Shown piece by piece: positions 11,767 through 23,184 of a stretch of DNA of 64,000 nt (within the stretch, counting starts at the first letter, position 1; each line of letters begins with the position of its first letter). This DNA is from Pseudorasbora parva (taxonomy: Eukaryota; Chordata; Actinopteri; Cypriniformes; Gobionidae). Below the pieces are notes generated by a model that saw nothing but the letters and a program-made list of their open reading frames with translations, had not been told where the DNA came from and ran no database searches. The stretch spans positions 28,009,815-28,073,814 of the forward strand of contig NC_090187.1 in assembly GCF_024679245.1 (NCBI RefSeq), in the 5' to 3' direction. The position numbers were made by a program, and so were the translations under genes.

Positions 11767-12833
11767 AGGGGGGGTGAAATGCTGTTTCATGCATACTGAG
11801 CTTTTTACACTGTTAAAGACTTGGATTCCCATCCTAAACATAGACAAAGTTTCAAAAACTAATGTTGGACATTTGATGGAGTATTTCTGTGTCAAAAATA
11901 CTCCTTCCGGTTTCTCACAAGTTTCTGAGAGTTTTTTTCGAGTATGGGTCGGCTTGACGTTAATAGAGCGGAAGGTCCTTGAATGGGCCGTACGGGCTCT
12001 TCTCCCGGTAGGGTGCGCGCGTGTCTAGAGCGAGAGAGGAAATGCACGCCCGTAAACACTCCGCGCGCGCTCCACTTTATTCCTATGGGTGACATCAAGC
12101 GACTTCAACGCTTCAGCACAGCATTCCGGGAAGGCAGCGCTGCATTTGAACCGAATTGAACGCAGAAATGACGGGTCGCAAAGTGGATTTCCAAGGTCAC
12201 TGCTGTCACAGGACTTCACCAAATCATACCAAAGAAGTGTTTTTTTGACGGAGCGGTCCCAGCGATAAAGGTCCTGCTTTGGAAGCAGCCGGTGAGTAAA
12301 ACTGCTTCAAATGTCTATGCTGTTGGCTATCGTCGCGTGAGTAAACATCAGTAAATAACACGATTGCATGCTTCGTCATTCAAATGAGCTAACTGCTACT
12401 CCATTGTTGTTCTATGTATAACGTTACACTTGTCTGACGTGCGAGTAAAGACACACAAATGTTGACAGGCCACTAAATACAGTACATACCACAGAGACGG
12501 ACGTCCTGCTGTTGCTGTTTCTCCGGTTCAATTTATTTCAGCCTCTGAATTTGATTCTGGATCATATATCTATTAGCTGAGACTGATAGCCATGGGTTTC
12601 TCCACGCTTGAGGACGTCACCGCTTTGGGTGGGCTCGTCATTCTTTAGCTCCGCCCACTCGATACGCCTCCAGGCGCTCGTTTTTTTCCGGAAAGACTCG
12701 GTACAGCCTATATTTCTTTTATAAATATAATAAAACTAAAGACTTTTCGGAGATATGAAGGATGCAATACTACTCTATAGGTACTCAAGATTGACATGAG
12801 ATTGACTGAAACTGAGTGTTTCACACACCCCCC
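11767..12833. mobile_element. TTAA-target non-autonomous DNA transposon
   Basis: The left end 'AGGGGGGGTGAAAT' follows TTAA (11763-11766). The right end is 'GTTTCACACACCCCCC' followed by TTAG (12834-12837), a one-base decayed TTAA. The interior holds a GC-rich core (11990-12180) and no transposase frame. TTAA duplications are made by the piggyBac and Kolobok superfamilies; the ends do not let me choose. Confidence 0.65.
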
Positions 12834-12837
12834 TTAG

Positions 12838-14380
12838 TGGGGGTGAGAATATGGATAAAGAATCCCATTTTATTGTGTATTTTCTTCAGGCCAAGAATAT
12901 TCAAACGTCAAGTTCTTCTTCTGTGTTGAACATTATTATCCTCAATGTGACCTTCTGTTCCTCATCCTCTACTTTTTAAAGATAAGACCATCTTGCTTTT
13001 TTTCCTGGTTTTTGTTTCAAATGTGTTAAATAGCCTGGCTGATGTGATTTGGCCCGTGGCACGTGCGTTTGCCCCGAGACATGCCGGTTGGTGCAGTGCA
13101 GAGGACCTGCCGTCAGTTACGCACAACTTTAAACCCGTTTCCCAGGCAACCAACATGCCTGCAAATCGACGGCAACTTGCCTCGACAAGTCCCTTTGTTA
13201 GTGCAGTCACGATTGTAGACAGAAGGGGCTGAGGAGAAAAAACAAACAAACAAAACAAACTCAAAAAAATGTGAAACATTAACATGGGATGCGATTCATA
13301 GGTGAGGTCTCACACACGGCGGCTTATTCATCAGAGAGTGTTACAACTGAAACTCTGTCACGGCCTTCTAACATCGACTGTAATGACGACTTTTGACAGC
13401 CAGTCACAGCACTGGATCTTCACACATCTCTTTTTAGCTCTTACATCTGTAAAGCTCCAAAAAAAGGGGCAGAAAAGCACCATAAACAGTCCATATGATG
13501 TGTGAACTGTTGTTCAGTTGTTCTGAAGTCATAAAATAGATTTGTGTGATGAACTGATAGACTTCAAGTGAGCTATTACTTCAATAATGGCTGCGACCAG
13601 TTTATACAGTCATTTTTCAGTTGAAATCGACAACCGAATCAGTCTAATTCATGAACAAATTTGCTTTTCAGTCTGTTCATTTCAGTAAACCAGTTAATTT
13701 GGTTTACAAAATGGCAACTTCGGAAGTTGGATCGATCTGACTCAAGTGTTTAAATGTTTTTGGCGGTATATTAGAATAGGTTTTCTTGCTTGAATGAACA
13801 AAAAAACACATTATTATTCACTTATGTTGCAGCACTTCTCTTCCCAGTCTGTCAGTAACTCTCTGTTTAGTTATGAAGCCCCTCCTGGACCAGTGTGTTG
13901 TGGCCAACTACTTTGAACGTTTAGAAAATGTCACATCCCTGATCCAGTGAGTTTCAACACACTACTAATGCAACTCAACCAGGCCTCTGTTTTTTTGTTT
14001 TGTTTTTTTTTGTTCACGCATTGGGCAGGATTTATTTAAATGAGGGATATTGTGATGTGTATGTTTCTGGAAGACAACTACAATTGAGGTGTTTTAGGGA
14101 GTTCAGAAAAGCTGCTTATTGATACAGAGTATGTGAAGCTGTGTCACACTGTGTTGCATGCTGGGGCAATGGCACAATTTTGGGAGGATCGCCCTCTTCT
14201 TTTACTGCAGTTAATACGAATACCTGCTTTACCTTTTGTTTTTATTTTGAATTGAAGTTTGGTATTGTTTGCAGGGAAGAAAACTATTTTATCGCATGAC
14301 CATTTGATGTTTACACGAGTTTTGTAGAATTGTAGAATGAAAACAGTGTCGCATGCTGCACGCTCGCTGCTGCTTCAGCC
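12838..14380. other. Stretch without a recognisable gene
   Basis: Unique-looking sequence. Overlapping 107- and 79-codon frames at 12962-13285 on opposite strands have no recognisable domain. Nothing else can be supported. Confidence 0.45.
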
Positions 14381-14640
14381 ATCATTTGAAATACAAATAG
14401 GTGTTTAACAACTGTAGCAAGGTAGTCGAGTGAGAGACATGGGAGTAGCGAGGCACACCGGTCTCGAGTCCTCTCATGAGGGAGCTCGGAGGCATATAAG
14501 GACAAGTGACACCAATGAAGGAGGAGAAAGGACCAGGCCTGGACTTTACTTTATGTTTTGTTTATGTTTTATTATGTGTGTGTGTGGCAATCGTCCGTGA
14601 TGGGCTGCCCGTGTTACTTTCTATTTATTTATTAAAGGGG
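14381..14640 (+). mobile_element. LTR fragment of a gypsy-like retrotransposon
   Basis: 'GGAGGCATATAAGGACAAG' looks like an LTR TATA region. The following 'GGACCAGGCCTGGACTTTAC' and 'GCAATCGTCCGTGATGGGCTG' are diverged matches, in inverted orientation, to the LTR-like sequence at 43093-43461 ('CAGCCCCTCCCGGACGATTGC'). No internal region is attached and the ends are not definable. Confidence 0.55.
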
Positions 14641-15667
14641 TGATGAATTGATAAATCAACTTTCCCTTGAGCCTTTGATATATAAAAGGTCATGGTAATA
14701 TAAGAATATCCTCTACGTTTCTGAGCTGAAAAATGTCTTATTAGTAAAAGAAAGAAGATAAAAGAGAAGCTTTTATAGACACCAGGCCCAGAAAACGAGG
14801 CTCTCAAATCAATGACGGAAATGTAGTTTTGTTATGTCACGTAAATGCTTAAGTCTGACTAAAGCTATCTAGTCTTATATCAGACTAACATCTTGGACAG
14901 AAATATTGAGATTGACATTTCTAACTGCGCAGTTGACCTTAGTCACCACAAAATCTAAATCTTTTTTTTAATTTTTTTTATTGAATACTCTGATGTTAAT
15001 TTTAAATTATTTATGTGTACATCATTATTTATTTAATTAATGTGCCTTAATAATCTTTAATCAACAATGGTAATCTTTAGTCAAAAGCAACATCACTCAC
15101 ACGAGATTGCAGCAATTAGCTAACAACAACTATTTACTCAATTCTCACTGACAATTGATAATTATTTCACGTATATGTCACAATAGGGAATAAAAGACAG
15201 AAGACACCCCCCCCCCCCCACACACACACACACACACACACAGACTTTACAGTGGCGCAGCCCAAGAGGGTGCAGGCTTTGCCCTGCTACTGTAGTGTTG
15301 CTTTGTGCAGTAAGCGCTGACTCACTCTTTGCTTGTTCAGTGGGAGGCTTTCGGTTCTGTATGGGGGAAGGCCAGAGATCGAGTCTCCAAGGGGGGAGGC
15401 GGATGATGTGGTCTTACGCAATCAAACGCCGCCTCTCACTCCTAACCAGCTTTAGTGAACATTATCAACATCATCCACAGATAGCTGGAGGGCAGGTGTT
15501 GTTTCCAGGCTTATGCTATATGGGCTTGTACAAACAATATTAATATCTAATACCTACAGTGACTCCCTCCACTGTTCTGTAGCTTGTAGTCAATTTTTCA
15601 GTTCATAACCCAGAAGTTCTATCTAAAACAGATGAATATGAATCTGGCAATATTTTATGCTGTCGTA
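14641..15667. other. Stretch without a gene; small repeats
   Basis: 'TTAAAGGGGTGATGAATTG' at about 14632 resembles the left end of another TTAA-type MITE but no right end was found. A C-run followed by (CA)n lies at 15207-15241. No coding feature is supported. Confidence 0.4.
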
Positions 15668-17413
15668 CAAACCCGATTCCAAAAAAGTTGGGGCACTGTA
15701 CAAATTGTGGATAACAAAGGAATGCAATAATTTACAAATCTCATAAACTTCTATTTTATTAACAATATAATATAGATAACATATTAAATGTTGAAAGTGA
15801 GACATTTTAAAATTCATGCCAAATATTGTCTCATTTTGGATTTCATGTGAGCTACACATTCCAAAAAAGTTAGGACAGGTAGAAATGTCTTTAATATATA
15901 ATATAATAATATATAATAATATAATATTTAATAAATAATAATATTGGTGTTTAGATGCATATATTTCATTGTTTTATCTGCCCAGGGACTGCGGATGGAA
16001 ATTAGCTGTAGCTAAATCTGGTGTGAAGCATCTTTTCTTTTGTAAGATTAATGTACTTGCTCATGGTCCCTGTCAAATAAATAATAAACAAACATAAACA
16101 TAAATAAGAGGCTAGAAAAGTTAAATGTACATATAAGGAACAGCTGGAGGACAAATTTGCTATTATTAGGTCAATTGGCAACATGATTGGGTATATAAAG
16201 AGTATCTCAGAGGGGCAGTGTCTCTCAAAAGTCAAGATGGGCAGAAGGTCACTAATTCCACCAATGCTGCAGGAACAAATAGTGGAGCAACATCAGAAAG
16301 GAGTTTCTCAGGGAAAAATTGCAAAGAGTTTGAAGTTATCTTATTCTACAGTGCATAATATAATCCAAAGATTCAGAGAATCTGGAATCTCTGTGTCCAA
16401 GTCCAGAAAACCATACTGGATGCCCGTGATCTTCAGGTCCTTAGATGGCACTGCATCACATACATGAATGCTACTGGAATGGAAATCACAACATGGGCTC
16501 AGGAATACGGTACTTCCACAAATCATTGTCGGTGAACACAATCCATTGTGCCATTCGCGGTTGCCAACTAAAATCTACAGGTAAAAAAATCTAAACATAT
16601 CTAAACATGATCCAGAAGTGCAGGCATTTTCTCTTGGCCAAGGCTCATTTAAAATGAAAGTGGAAAACTCTTCTGTGGTCAGACAAATCAAAATTGTAAG
16701 TTATTTTTGGAAAACTGGGAAGCCATGTCATCTGGACTACAGAGGACAAGGACAACTTAAGTTGTTATCTGCACTCAGTTCAGAAGCTTCCATCTCTAAT
16801 AGTATGCGGTTGCATGGGCAGCTTACACATCTGGGAAGGCATTATCAATGCTGAAAGGTTTATCCAAGTTATAGAACAACATATGCTCCCATTCAGATGT
16901 TGTCTCTTTCAGGGAAGACCTTGCATTTTCAATCATGACATTGCCAGACCACATACTGCATTAATTACAACATCATGGTTGCTTAGAAGAAGGATCCGGG
17001 TACTGAAATGGCCAGCCTTCAGTCCAGATCTTTCACCAATATAAAGAGGAGGAAGATGCAACAAAGAATACCTAAGACAGTTGAGCAACTAGAAGCCTGT
17101 ATTAGACAAGAATGAGACAACATTCCTATTCCTAAACTTGGGTCCCCAGATGTCCCCAGACTGTTATAAAAATAATTGGAGATGCCACACCGTGGTAAAC
17201 ATAACCTTGTCCCAACTTTTTTGAGATGTGTTGATGAAATTTAAACTCAACTTATTTTTCCTTTAAAATTATACATGTTCTCAGTTTAAACATTTGACAT
17301 ATCATCTATGTTGTATTTTGAATAAAATATTAAAATGTGAAACTTTCACATCATTCCATTTGGTTTTTATTCACAATTTGTACAGTGTCCCAACTTTTTT
17401 GGAATCAGGTTTG
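15668..17413 (+). mobile_element. Complete Tc1-like transposon with IR/DR ends
   Basis: The element is bounded by TA (15666-15667 and 17414-17415). Its left end 'CAAACCCGATTCCAAAAAAG' and right end 'TTTTTTGGAATCAGGTTTG' are inverted repeats. The motif 'TTCCAAAAAAGTT' occurs twice near the left end (about 15675 and 15860), and its complement 'AACTTTTTTG' twice near the right end (about 17214 and 17391). This is the two-site-per-end inverted/direct repeat layout known from Sleeping Beauty-type Tc1 elements. It encodes one broken transposase. Confidence 0.9.
16237..17170 (+). pseudogene. Tc1-like transposase, inactivated
   Basis: The reading begins at the ATG of 'MGRRSLIPPMLQEQ', with 'LKLSYSTVHNIIQRFRESG' forming the helix-turn-helix that would bind the terminal repeats. 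Further on, in other frames, come a 'WSDKS'-like motif at about 16678 (first catalytic Asp kept), 'FNHDIARPHTA' (second Asp, about 16930) and 'WPAFSPDLSPI' (about 17010-17043). Right after SPI a stop follows and the segment that should carry the catalytic Glu is missing: the sequence jumps from 'TCACCAATA' to 'TAAAGAGGA'. The DDE triad is therefore incomplete, and the copy is also frameshifted between the parts. Confidence 0.85.
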
Positions 17414-17415
17414 TA

Positions 17416-18185
17416 TGTATTTCAACACTATTGCGTATTGCAGATAGTGACGCTAAAAGGTTAATGCTCTTTTGTGTTTGAGTTGCATTTATTGAAGCAA
17501 CAACCATGCTATTTTAGCTTGTTTCTACAAGACTTAGAGCTCTTTTATCATTACTTTATTTTACAGTGTAACAACACATTGCAGAGCAAAGAGGATTCTG
17601 ATAATGCAAACAAAAGAGAAAGTTACTTTTAATATTAACCCTAAAATGTTGTCTTTTTTAAAGAAATTTAAACAATAAAGTTACAGTTAAATACAGTTTT
17701 GTGACAAAGTAAGCTTGCTCAATAGCTTGCTTGTGAATCACTTGTCAAGACAAAAGAGCTTAAAGGGTTAGTTCACCCCAAAATTTAAATTCAGTGGAAT
17801 GTTCTGCATGTGATCTACTGATGACTCGTACATTAAAAAACACAGACGGATCATTTGTATAATGACCAACGCAATCTCCCAAGAGCAGCGCAAATACGCA
17901 TCTGGTTTAATACATGCTTTTTATTTTCACAAATACCAGTAAATTGATGAGTGCAAACCTTAATAAATAACCAATAAATAAAGAAAAGGAAAATACTACA
18001 AATGCATAAGGTCAGCCACAAAAATAAATGTGCCCAACTGTAACAGTGTGTCTCAGTTTGTTCATTTTTGTTCATGCTCTTTTATTTTCAAGTTTATTTC
18101 ACAGTAATGTTTTCTGTTTTGTCATGTGCTTCCTGTTTTGTCATGTGATTCCCTTGCCCTCATATGATCCTGATATGTGCTTTCA
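17416..18185. other. Stretch without a recognisable gene
   Basis: 'TAAAGGGTTAGTTCACCCC' at 17762-17780 is a lone end of the MITE family that is complete at 52525-58545. No coding signal is supported. Confidence 0.5.
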
Positions 18186-18945
18186 GTAACACTTTAGAAT
18201 AACGGTCTGTTATTAATAGATAACTATGCAGGAAGTAAAGTAATTAACATTTCAGCTACTACTATTAACTAACATAGAAACAGGCTAAACTTATCAGTAA
18301 GTAATATTGAAATCAGGACAAAAATTCTAGACTAAGTTCCTTATTAGGTCATTAATAGTTACTGAATGAGACTGGCGTCACTAATAACTAATAGGTAAAA
18401 AGGAAAAATTATACAGAATGACTAATTCATTACTAATCACAACATTAAAATGTCTGAGATATGAGAAATTTTCTTTTTTTACTCTCAATGTGGTCATAAA
18501 ATGCATCACTAATTACTTAAGTGTTACCTAGTCATTATGCAGGAACTTCTAGTGATCCGGACCATTATTTTAAAGTGAAAAAAACATATTTTCCAGATAA
18601 CTAGTAGCTCCTGCATAATGACTAGTTAACACTTAAGTAATTAGTGATGCATTTTATGACTTTATAAAGTACATAATATAATTAATTACATATCAGACAC
18701 ACAATAATGTGATAATTGGTCAGTTAGTTAATAGTTATTAATGAGGCTAATCTCAGTCAGTAATTATTGATTACTTAATAATGAACTGTCTCCTAAATTC
18801 TATGTTACTTACTGATTAGTTCAGCTTGTTTCTATATTAGTTAATAGTAGTAGCTGAAGTGTTAAAGTTGTGCTACTCATTAGTCCTGCATTACTTCCTG
18901 CATAGTTATCTATTAATAACAGACCATTATTCTAAAGTGTTACCG
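18186..18945. repeat. Long palindrome (foldback element)
   Basis: Two arms of over 300 bp are inverted copies. The left begins 'AGTAACACTTTAGAATAACG' and contains 'TAATAGATAACTATGCAGGA'; the right ends with 'TTATTCTAAAGTGTTAC' and contains 'CCTGCATAGTTATCTATTAA'. The centre lies near 18565-18600, where 'CACTTAAG' and 'AATTAGTGATGCATTTTATGA' also recur inverted. There is no coding sequence. It shares the GTAACACTTTA end with 33502-34175. Confidence 0.85.
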
Positions 18946-19497
18946 TGCTTTCTTGTCATGTGTTCTGTAGTCATGTTCTCATTGGTTCATTATTTAGCTA
19001 TTCATTGTTCACAGATGTCCTTTGTCTAGTCATTAGTCTTTGTGCATTTAAGCCCTCATTTTTGCAATGGCCCTGGACACTCCTGTACAGTATGTGGCGG
19101 TATGTAACACATGAACGGTGCAAACTGCCAATAAACTAAAAGAAGAAGAAGTTGAAAAAGAAGATGAAGATGATGATGGTCCAATTTGTGTATTGTTATT
19201 TGTAACCCACTTTGTTTTTGTTTAATAGTCAAGTCTGTTCAGTCACGTCAATGAAGCCCATTGTGTTTTACTTCATTTTGCTGTAACTGCAGTGAATTGT
19301 GTGTATAGACCATTTTAACTGGTGTTTGTCGGTTTAAGGAAGTGACATCTCTGTTCCTTGGATGTTTAGTTGTTGAGCACATTCAAAATATTGGCAAGAG
19401 GTGCTTTATGCACAGTCAGATTGTGATTTATTTAATCCTGCTATTAAGAATATACAAATTTTAATTATTTAATTATATGAATGTTCCCTCAGCCCAG

Positions 19498-19609
19498 AAG
19501 TAACCTACTTTTTTGAAACCGATGTGACTTTTGGATAGCAGCAATGAAGCAGGAAGGATGGATTCCAACTAGCTCTAAGATATGCAGCACACATTTTGAT
19601 TCTGGCAAG
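19498..19609 (+). pseudogene. THAP-domain exon-like fragment
   Basis: After an acceptor-like 'TGTTCCCTCAG' (ends about 19495) one frame reads 'FWIAAMKQEGWIPTSSK' then 'ICSTHFDSGK' and meets a donor-like 'GCAAGTAAAT'. The W...W.P....ICS.HF pattern is the second half of the THAP zinc finger (C2CH; the Cys and His of ICSTHF are two of its ligands). The upstream C-x2-4-C half is not readable in frame. THAP domains occur in P-element and Kolobok transposases and in THAP genes. With no neighbouring exon, a transposon relic is most likely. Confidence 0.5.
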
Positions 19610-19944
19610 TAAATTACTTTTTGTCCATTTAAATATTTTTGTTTTTTGTATTTAAGTATGATGCAGCATCATTTTAGCTAGCATTTCAGCTCTGTCTTGT
19701 TTACATAACTAGATACCTAACATTTTGATATGTGTGTAGTAAAAAAATTTTCAAGTTTCCAAGTTGCCAAGTTTCATTTTTTAAATGGTCTGCGGGCTAT
19801 AATTGAGAAAGTAGCAGTTCACATTAATTGTCTTGCTATCTAGTCAGCTCACTCAGCTGACATATACAATGAGTAACACATTACAATAATGACTTATTGT
19901 GTAACATTAGCTAACTACAATAGTCATTACTTTTTAAGATTGGC

Positions 19945-20612
19945 CATGTCTTTATGGACCTTGCTTTGTGCACTGGTGCACAGTCATGTTGGAACAGGAA
20001 GGAGCCATCGCCAAACTGTTCCCACAAGTTGGGGCATAAAATTGTCCAAAATGTATTGCTATGCTGAAGCATTAAGAGTTCTTTTCACTGGAACTAAGGG
20101 GCCATGCCCAACCCCTGAAAAACAACCCCACACCATATTCCCCCCTACACCAATTTACAATTGTAAAATTTGGTGTTGGGGGGATTATGGTGTGGGGTTG
20201 TTAACGTAGGATGTAGTGGTGTAAAGCACGCTGCCACTGGTCTCTAGAGCAGTAGAAATGTGATATCTGTAGTGACAAATTACACTTCTCTGTCTGGCAA
20301 TCCCATGGACGAGTCTGGGTTTGGCAGTTGCCTGGAGATTGTTAATTTGTCACTCCAGATATCAAATCTCTACTGCTCTAGAGACCAGTGGCAGCATGCT
20401 TTACAACACTACATCCTACGTTTCGTATTGCACTTGGTGACGTAAGGCTTGGATGCAGCTGCTTGGCAATAGAAACCCATTTCTTGAAGCTCTCTACACA
20501 CTGTTCTTGGGCTAATCTGAAGGCCACACAAAGTTTGGAATTCTGTAGCTATTGACTCTGCAGAGAGTAGGTGACTTCTGCCTACTGTGTGCCTTAGCAT
20601 GTGCTGACCCTC
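19945..20612 (-). pseudogene. Tc1-like transposase remnant, first part
   Basis: Recognisable Tc1-family sequence on the minus strand, with 'ACCTTGCTTTGTGCACTGG', 'GGAACTAAGGGGCCATGCCC' and 'AACCCCACACCATATTCCC' on the plus strand. The 101-codon minus frame at 20409-20714 reads 'LSAESIATEFQTLCGLQISP', a helix-turn-helix-like piece. Part of the centre is rearranged: 20150-20210 and 20225-20400 contain inverted copies of 'GGTCTCTAGAGCAGTAGA'. It continues at 22989 after a 2.37-kb insertion. Confidence 0.65.
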
Positions 20613-20703
20613 TAAAGCCCCTTTCACACTGCGATTCCGGCAAATACACGGATAATGCGACCTGGCATTTGTTCCCGGGTCGCTAGATTTAGTCCATTCA
20701 CAC

Positions 20704-21290
20704 TGTAATAACAACGACTTATGAGTTTAATGTCTCGGGGAATAATTAACTCAAAAGGGATTCAATATTCAATATTCATGAATTTATGAATATAATTTGC
20801 CAGTCATTCATTACGTATTAAAAATTTTCCGATAGGGAAAATTGTTTAATTAAATACAAGTAACCCTTTATGAAATTGCTTGAAATTATCCTACTAAGTT
20901 CGTCCACCAAATTAGTTATAGACTTTTCAAATCAATTCTCCATAAGGGATTACTGCTTTACGAGCGCATAAGAAACATTAACTTTACTGATCAGGACAAG
21001 TTCAATATTTCAAATGGTCATACAGTTTACTTTACTAACATAGTAGCATAAGCAGTTAGGTAACTTTAGATCGCAAGTTTCATTGACTTTGTGTATGTGG
21101 GAGAACAACAGACCCAACTCATTAAATGTCTTTTGGAGGTTTAATAAACACAGACTAAAAATAACACTACGATTCACACAGAAAGTACACACTAAATATG
21201 CATCAAGAAAGTAGACATGTAGGTATTAACAAAAGAATGCATAAAAGAGAATAATGAATAGACTGAAATTAGAGAGAGATAAAAGAGAGA

Positions 21291-21382
<92 letters not shown>

Positions 21383-22492
21383 TACAAAGCATTAGAGGTA
21401 AGAAACAGCTTTCTTTCAGTTCATCAAATACGACCTTCACGGAGTTAACTTGTCCCAACGGGAAAAATACACACCCTCTTTACAGCAGTTTGAATTTTAT
21501 AAGAAGAAGAATACTTGCATTCTTTTTGGTTTCGTTTTGGCTTCTCGCTTGTGTGTGTGTATATTTCTGCGTCTCCGGTGGTTCTCTCCGAGGTCGGGAG
21601 GTGACGTAGTTTTTCCTTTAGCGGCGCTTCGGGTCCACCTCCTGAAGAAGCCCGTGGGCTAGTAAGTTGATGGAACGAGGAACAAAGGGTTGTTGAAGAC
21701 CGGATTGTAGAAAAGGAGTTTCTTGAAGAGGAGTTTTCAGAAGAGAAGAGAAGAAGTAGAAGAACGATTGTGGTCTCCACTGGTCTTTTAAGACGATTAA
21801 TCCGCGCCCCCTTCTGGCTAATTCACCCAATCCAGAGGGTGAATTCTGAGCGGGAAAAGTTCTCTTTGTCTTAGTTTCATGGCCTATTTTGCATGTTTCT
21901 GAGGTGTCGTAAAGGGGTGTTGATTCTGTATGGTTTTACTCCCAAGTCGGCTAAACATATTAATGATACATTTCACAATCCCATTTTGTGCATCGTTGAG
22001 TAAGTCAAAGAAATAGGAATATTTAGATATCAAACACCTTATGGCTGGGAGATATTAAAACAGAGATACAATTTTACACAGGAATACAAGCATTTAAAAT
22101 GAGCTTACATTGTTTCTATGCCATGACTGAGTAGGCCTGAGTCAAGGAGCATGCATATACACACCAAGCTACCTCGTATACAGTCTAGAATAGTCTTCAT
22201 TAAAGCTTCATAAGGAATGTGTGTGTGTGTTTGTGAGTCCTTGTGTATTGACAGGAGCCTTGGCGCCTTTCGGTCTGGGGAATGAAAAGGGGGGGAAACA
22301 GGGTTCGAGTCGTGTGACCCGATCAGGGCCTGTGTTATTTGGACGGGGTCGTAAAACTGCCGAAGTTGTCACTTCCCCCAGACTCTGTGGCGTGGCTCTT
22401 AATTTACATGTGGCTAAAAGCTACCCTCCCCTTTTTAAAATCAACATTGGGTTCCTCTTTGATCCTCATTGTAAGAGACCACAGACGCTACA
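20704..22492. mobile_element. Solo LTR, 1.79 kb, nested in the MITE
   Basis: It begins TGTAATAACA and ends GACGCTACA and is flanked by ACAC on both sides (20700-20703 and 22493-22496), a perfect 4-bp target duplication. TG...CA ends plus the duplication mark an LTR; no second LTR or internal region is present, so it is a solo LTR left by recombination. It is unusually long and includes an 85-bp (GA)n run. 'TTTAATAAACAC' at about 21139 could be a polyadenylation signal if read on the plus strand. The parent family is not identified. Confidence 0.75.
21294..21379 (+). repeat. (GA)n microsatellite
   Basis: About 42 GA units inside the solo LTR. Open frames reading RERERE or LSLSLS here are artefacts. 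Confidence 0.97.
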
Positions 22493-22988
22493 ACACTGCC
22501 AGCGAAATACCGTAATATGTGCGCTTTCAAACACAACGCTTAACGGTCCCGGGTCGAGTTGACGCGTGACATCCAGATGTGCCGTATAATGGCGAGCGAT
22601 CTCAGCTTCAGCGTGGATAGTAAGGAGCTCCGTGGTCTCGACTTGTGTCCAGTTTGTGCACATTTCTGCTTGTTTAATTTTAGTTTCTTTTGTATACGAA
22701 CACTCTCTGCGTTTAAAACACCGACTAGTTCTTCTGGCACTGCAGGGTTGTATTATTGAAAAAACAAGCTCTAGGAGTCGCACGATAACTACGTACACGT
22801 TGCGGCATTAGTTTCGGCTTTTGTTCACACAGCGCTCGTCCCGGGTCGAATCCCGCAATATTACTAGGACCCCGACCCGGGTCGAATTCGGTAATCAATC
22901 CCGGGACGTGGTTGCTTTCACACAGAAGGCGCCCTGGCAATGTTCCGGGAATATTGCGTGTCCGACGTGCAGTGTGAAAGGGGGTTAA

Positions 22989-23180
22989 GTGATTTGACAT
23001 GGCCTGCCACTTTGTGGATGAGTTGCTGTTCTTGATTGCTTCCACTTTGTTACAATACCACTAACCTAACAGTTGGAATATTTAGCAGTGAGAATATTTC
23101 ACAAATAGACTCATTGCACATGTGGCACACTATCAAGGTACCACTCTTGAATTCACTGAGCTCCTGAGTGTTCTGCATAA
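22989..23180 (-). pseudogene. Tc1-like transposase remnant, second part
   Basis: Continuation of the remnant at 19945-20612: 'TGACATGGCCTGCCACTTTG' and 'GAATTCACTGAGCTCCTGAG' belong to the N-terminal half of the same Tc1 transposase read on the minus strand. Its terminal inverted repeat is missing; another element begins at 23185. Confidence 0.65.
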
Positions 23181-23184
23181 TTAA

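Larger units (their letters stand above)
20616..22985. mobile_element. PIF-Harbinger-like MITE with a nested LTR
   Basis: Inverted ends 'AGCCCCTTTCACACTGC' (left) and 'GCAGTGTGAAAGGGGGT' (right) are flanked by TAA at 20613-20615 and 22986-22988, the 3-bp TWA target duplication typical of PIF-Harbinger. Subterminal 'CCCGGGTCG' motifs occur on both sides. After removing the solo LTR at 20704-22492 the element is about 580 bp with no transposase. It interrupts the Tc1 remnant at 19945-23180. Confidence 0.8.

Noticed and set aside
21192..21609. ORFs reading RERERE or SLSLSL
   Set aside because: Pure products of the (GA)n array.
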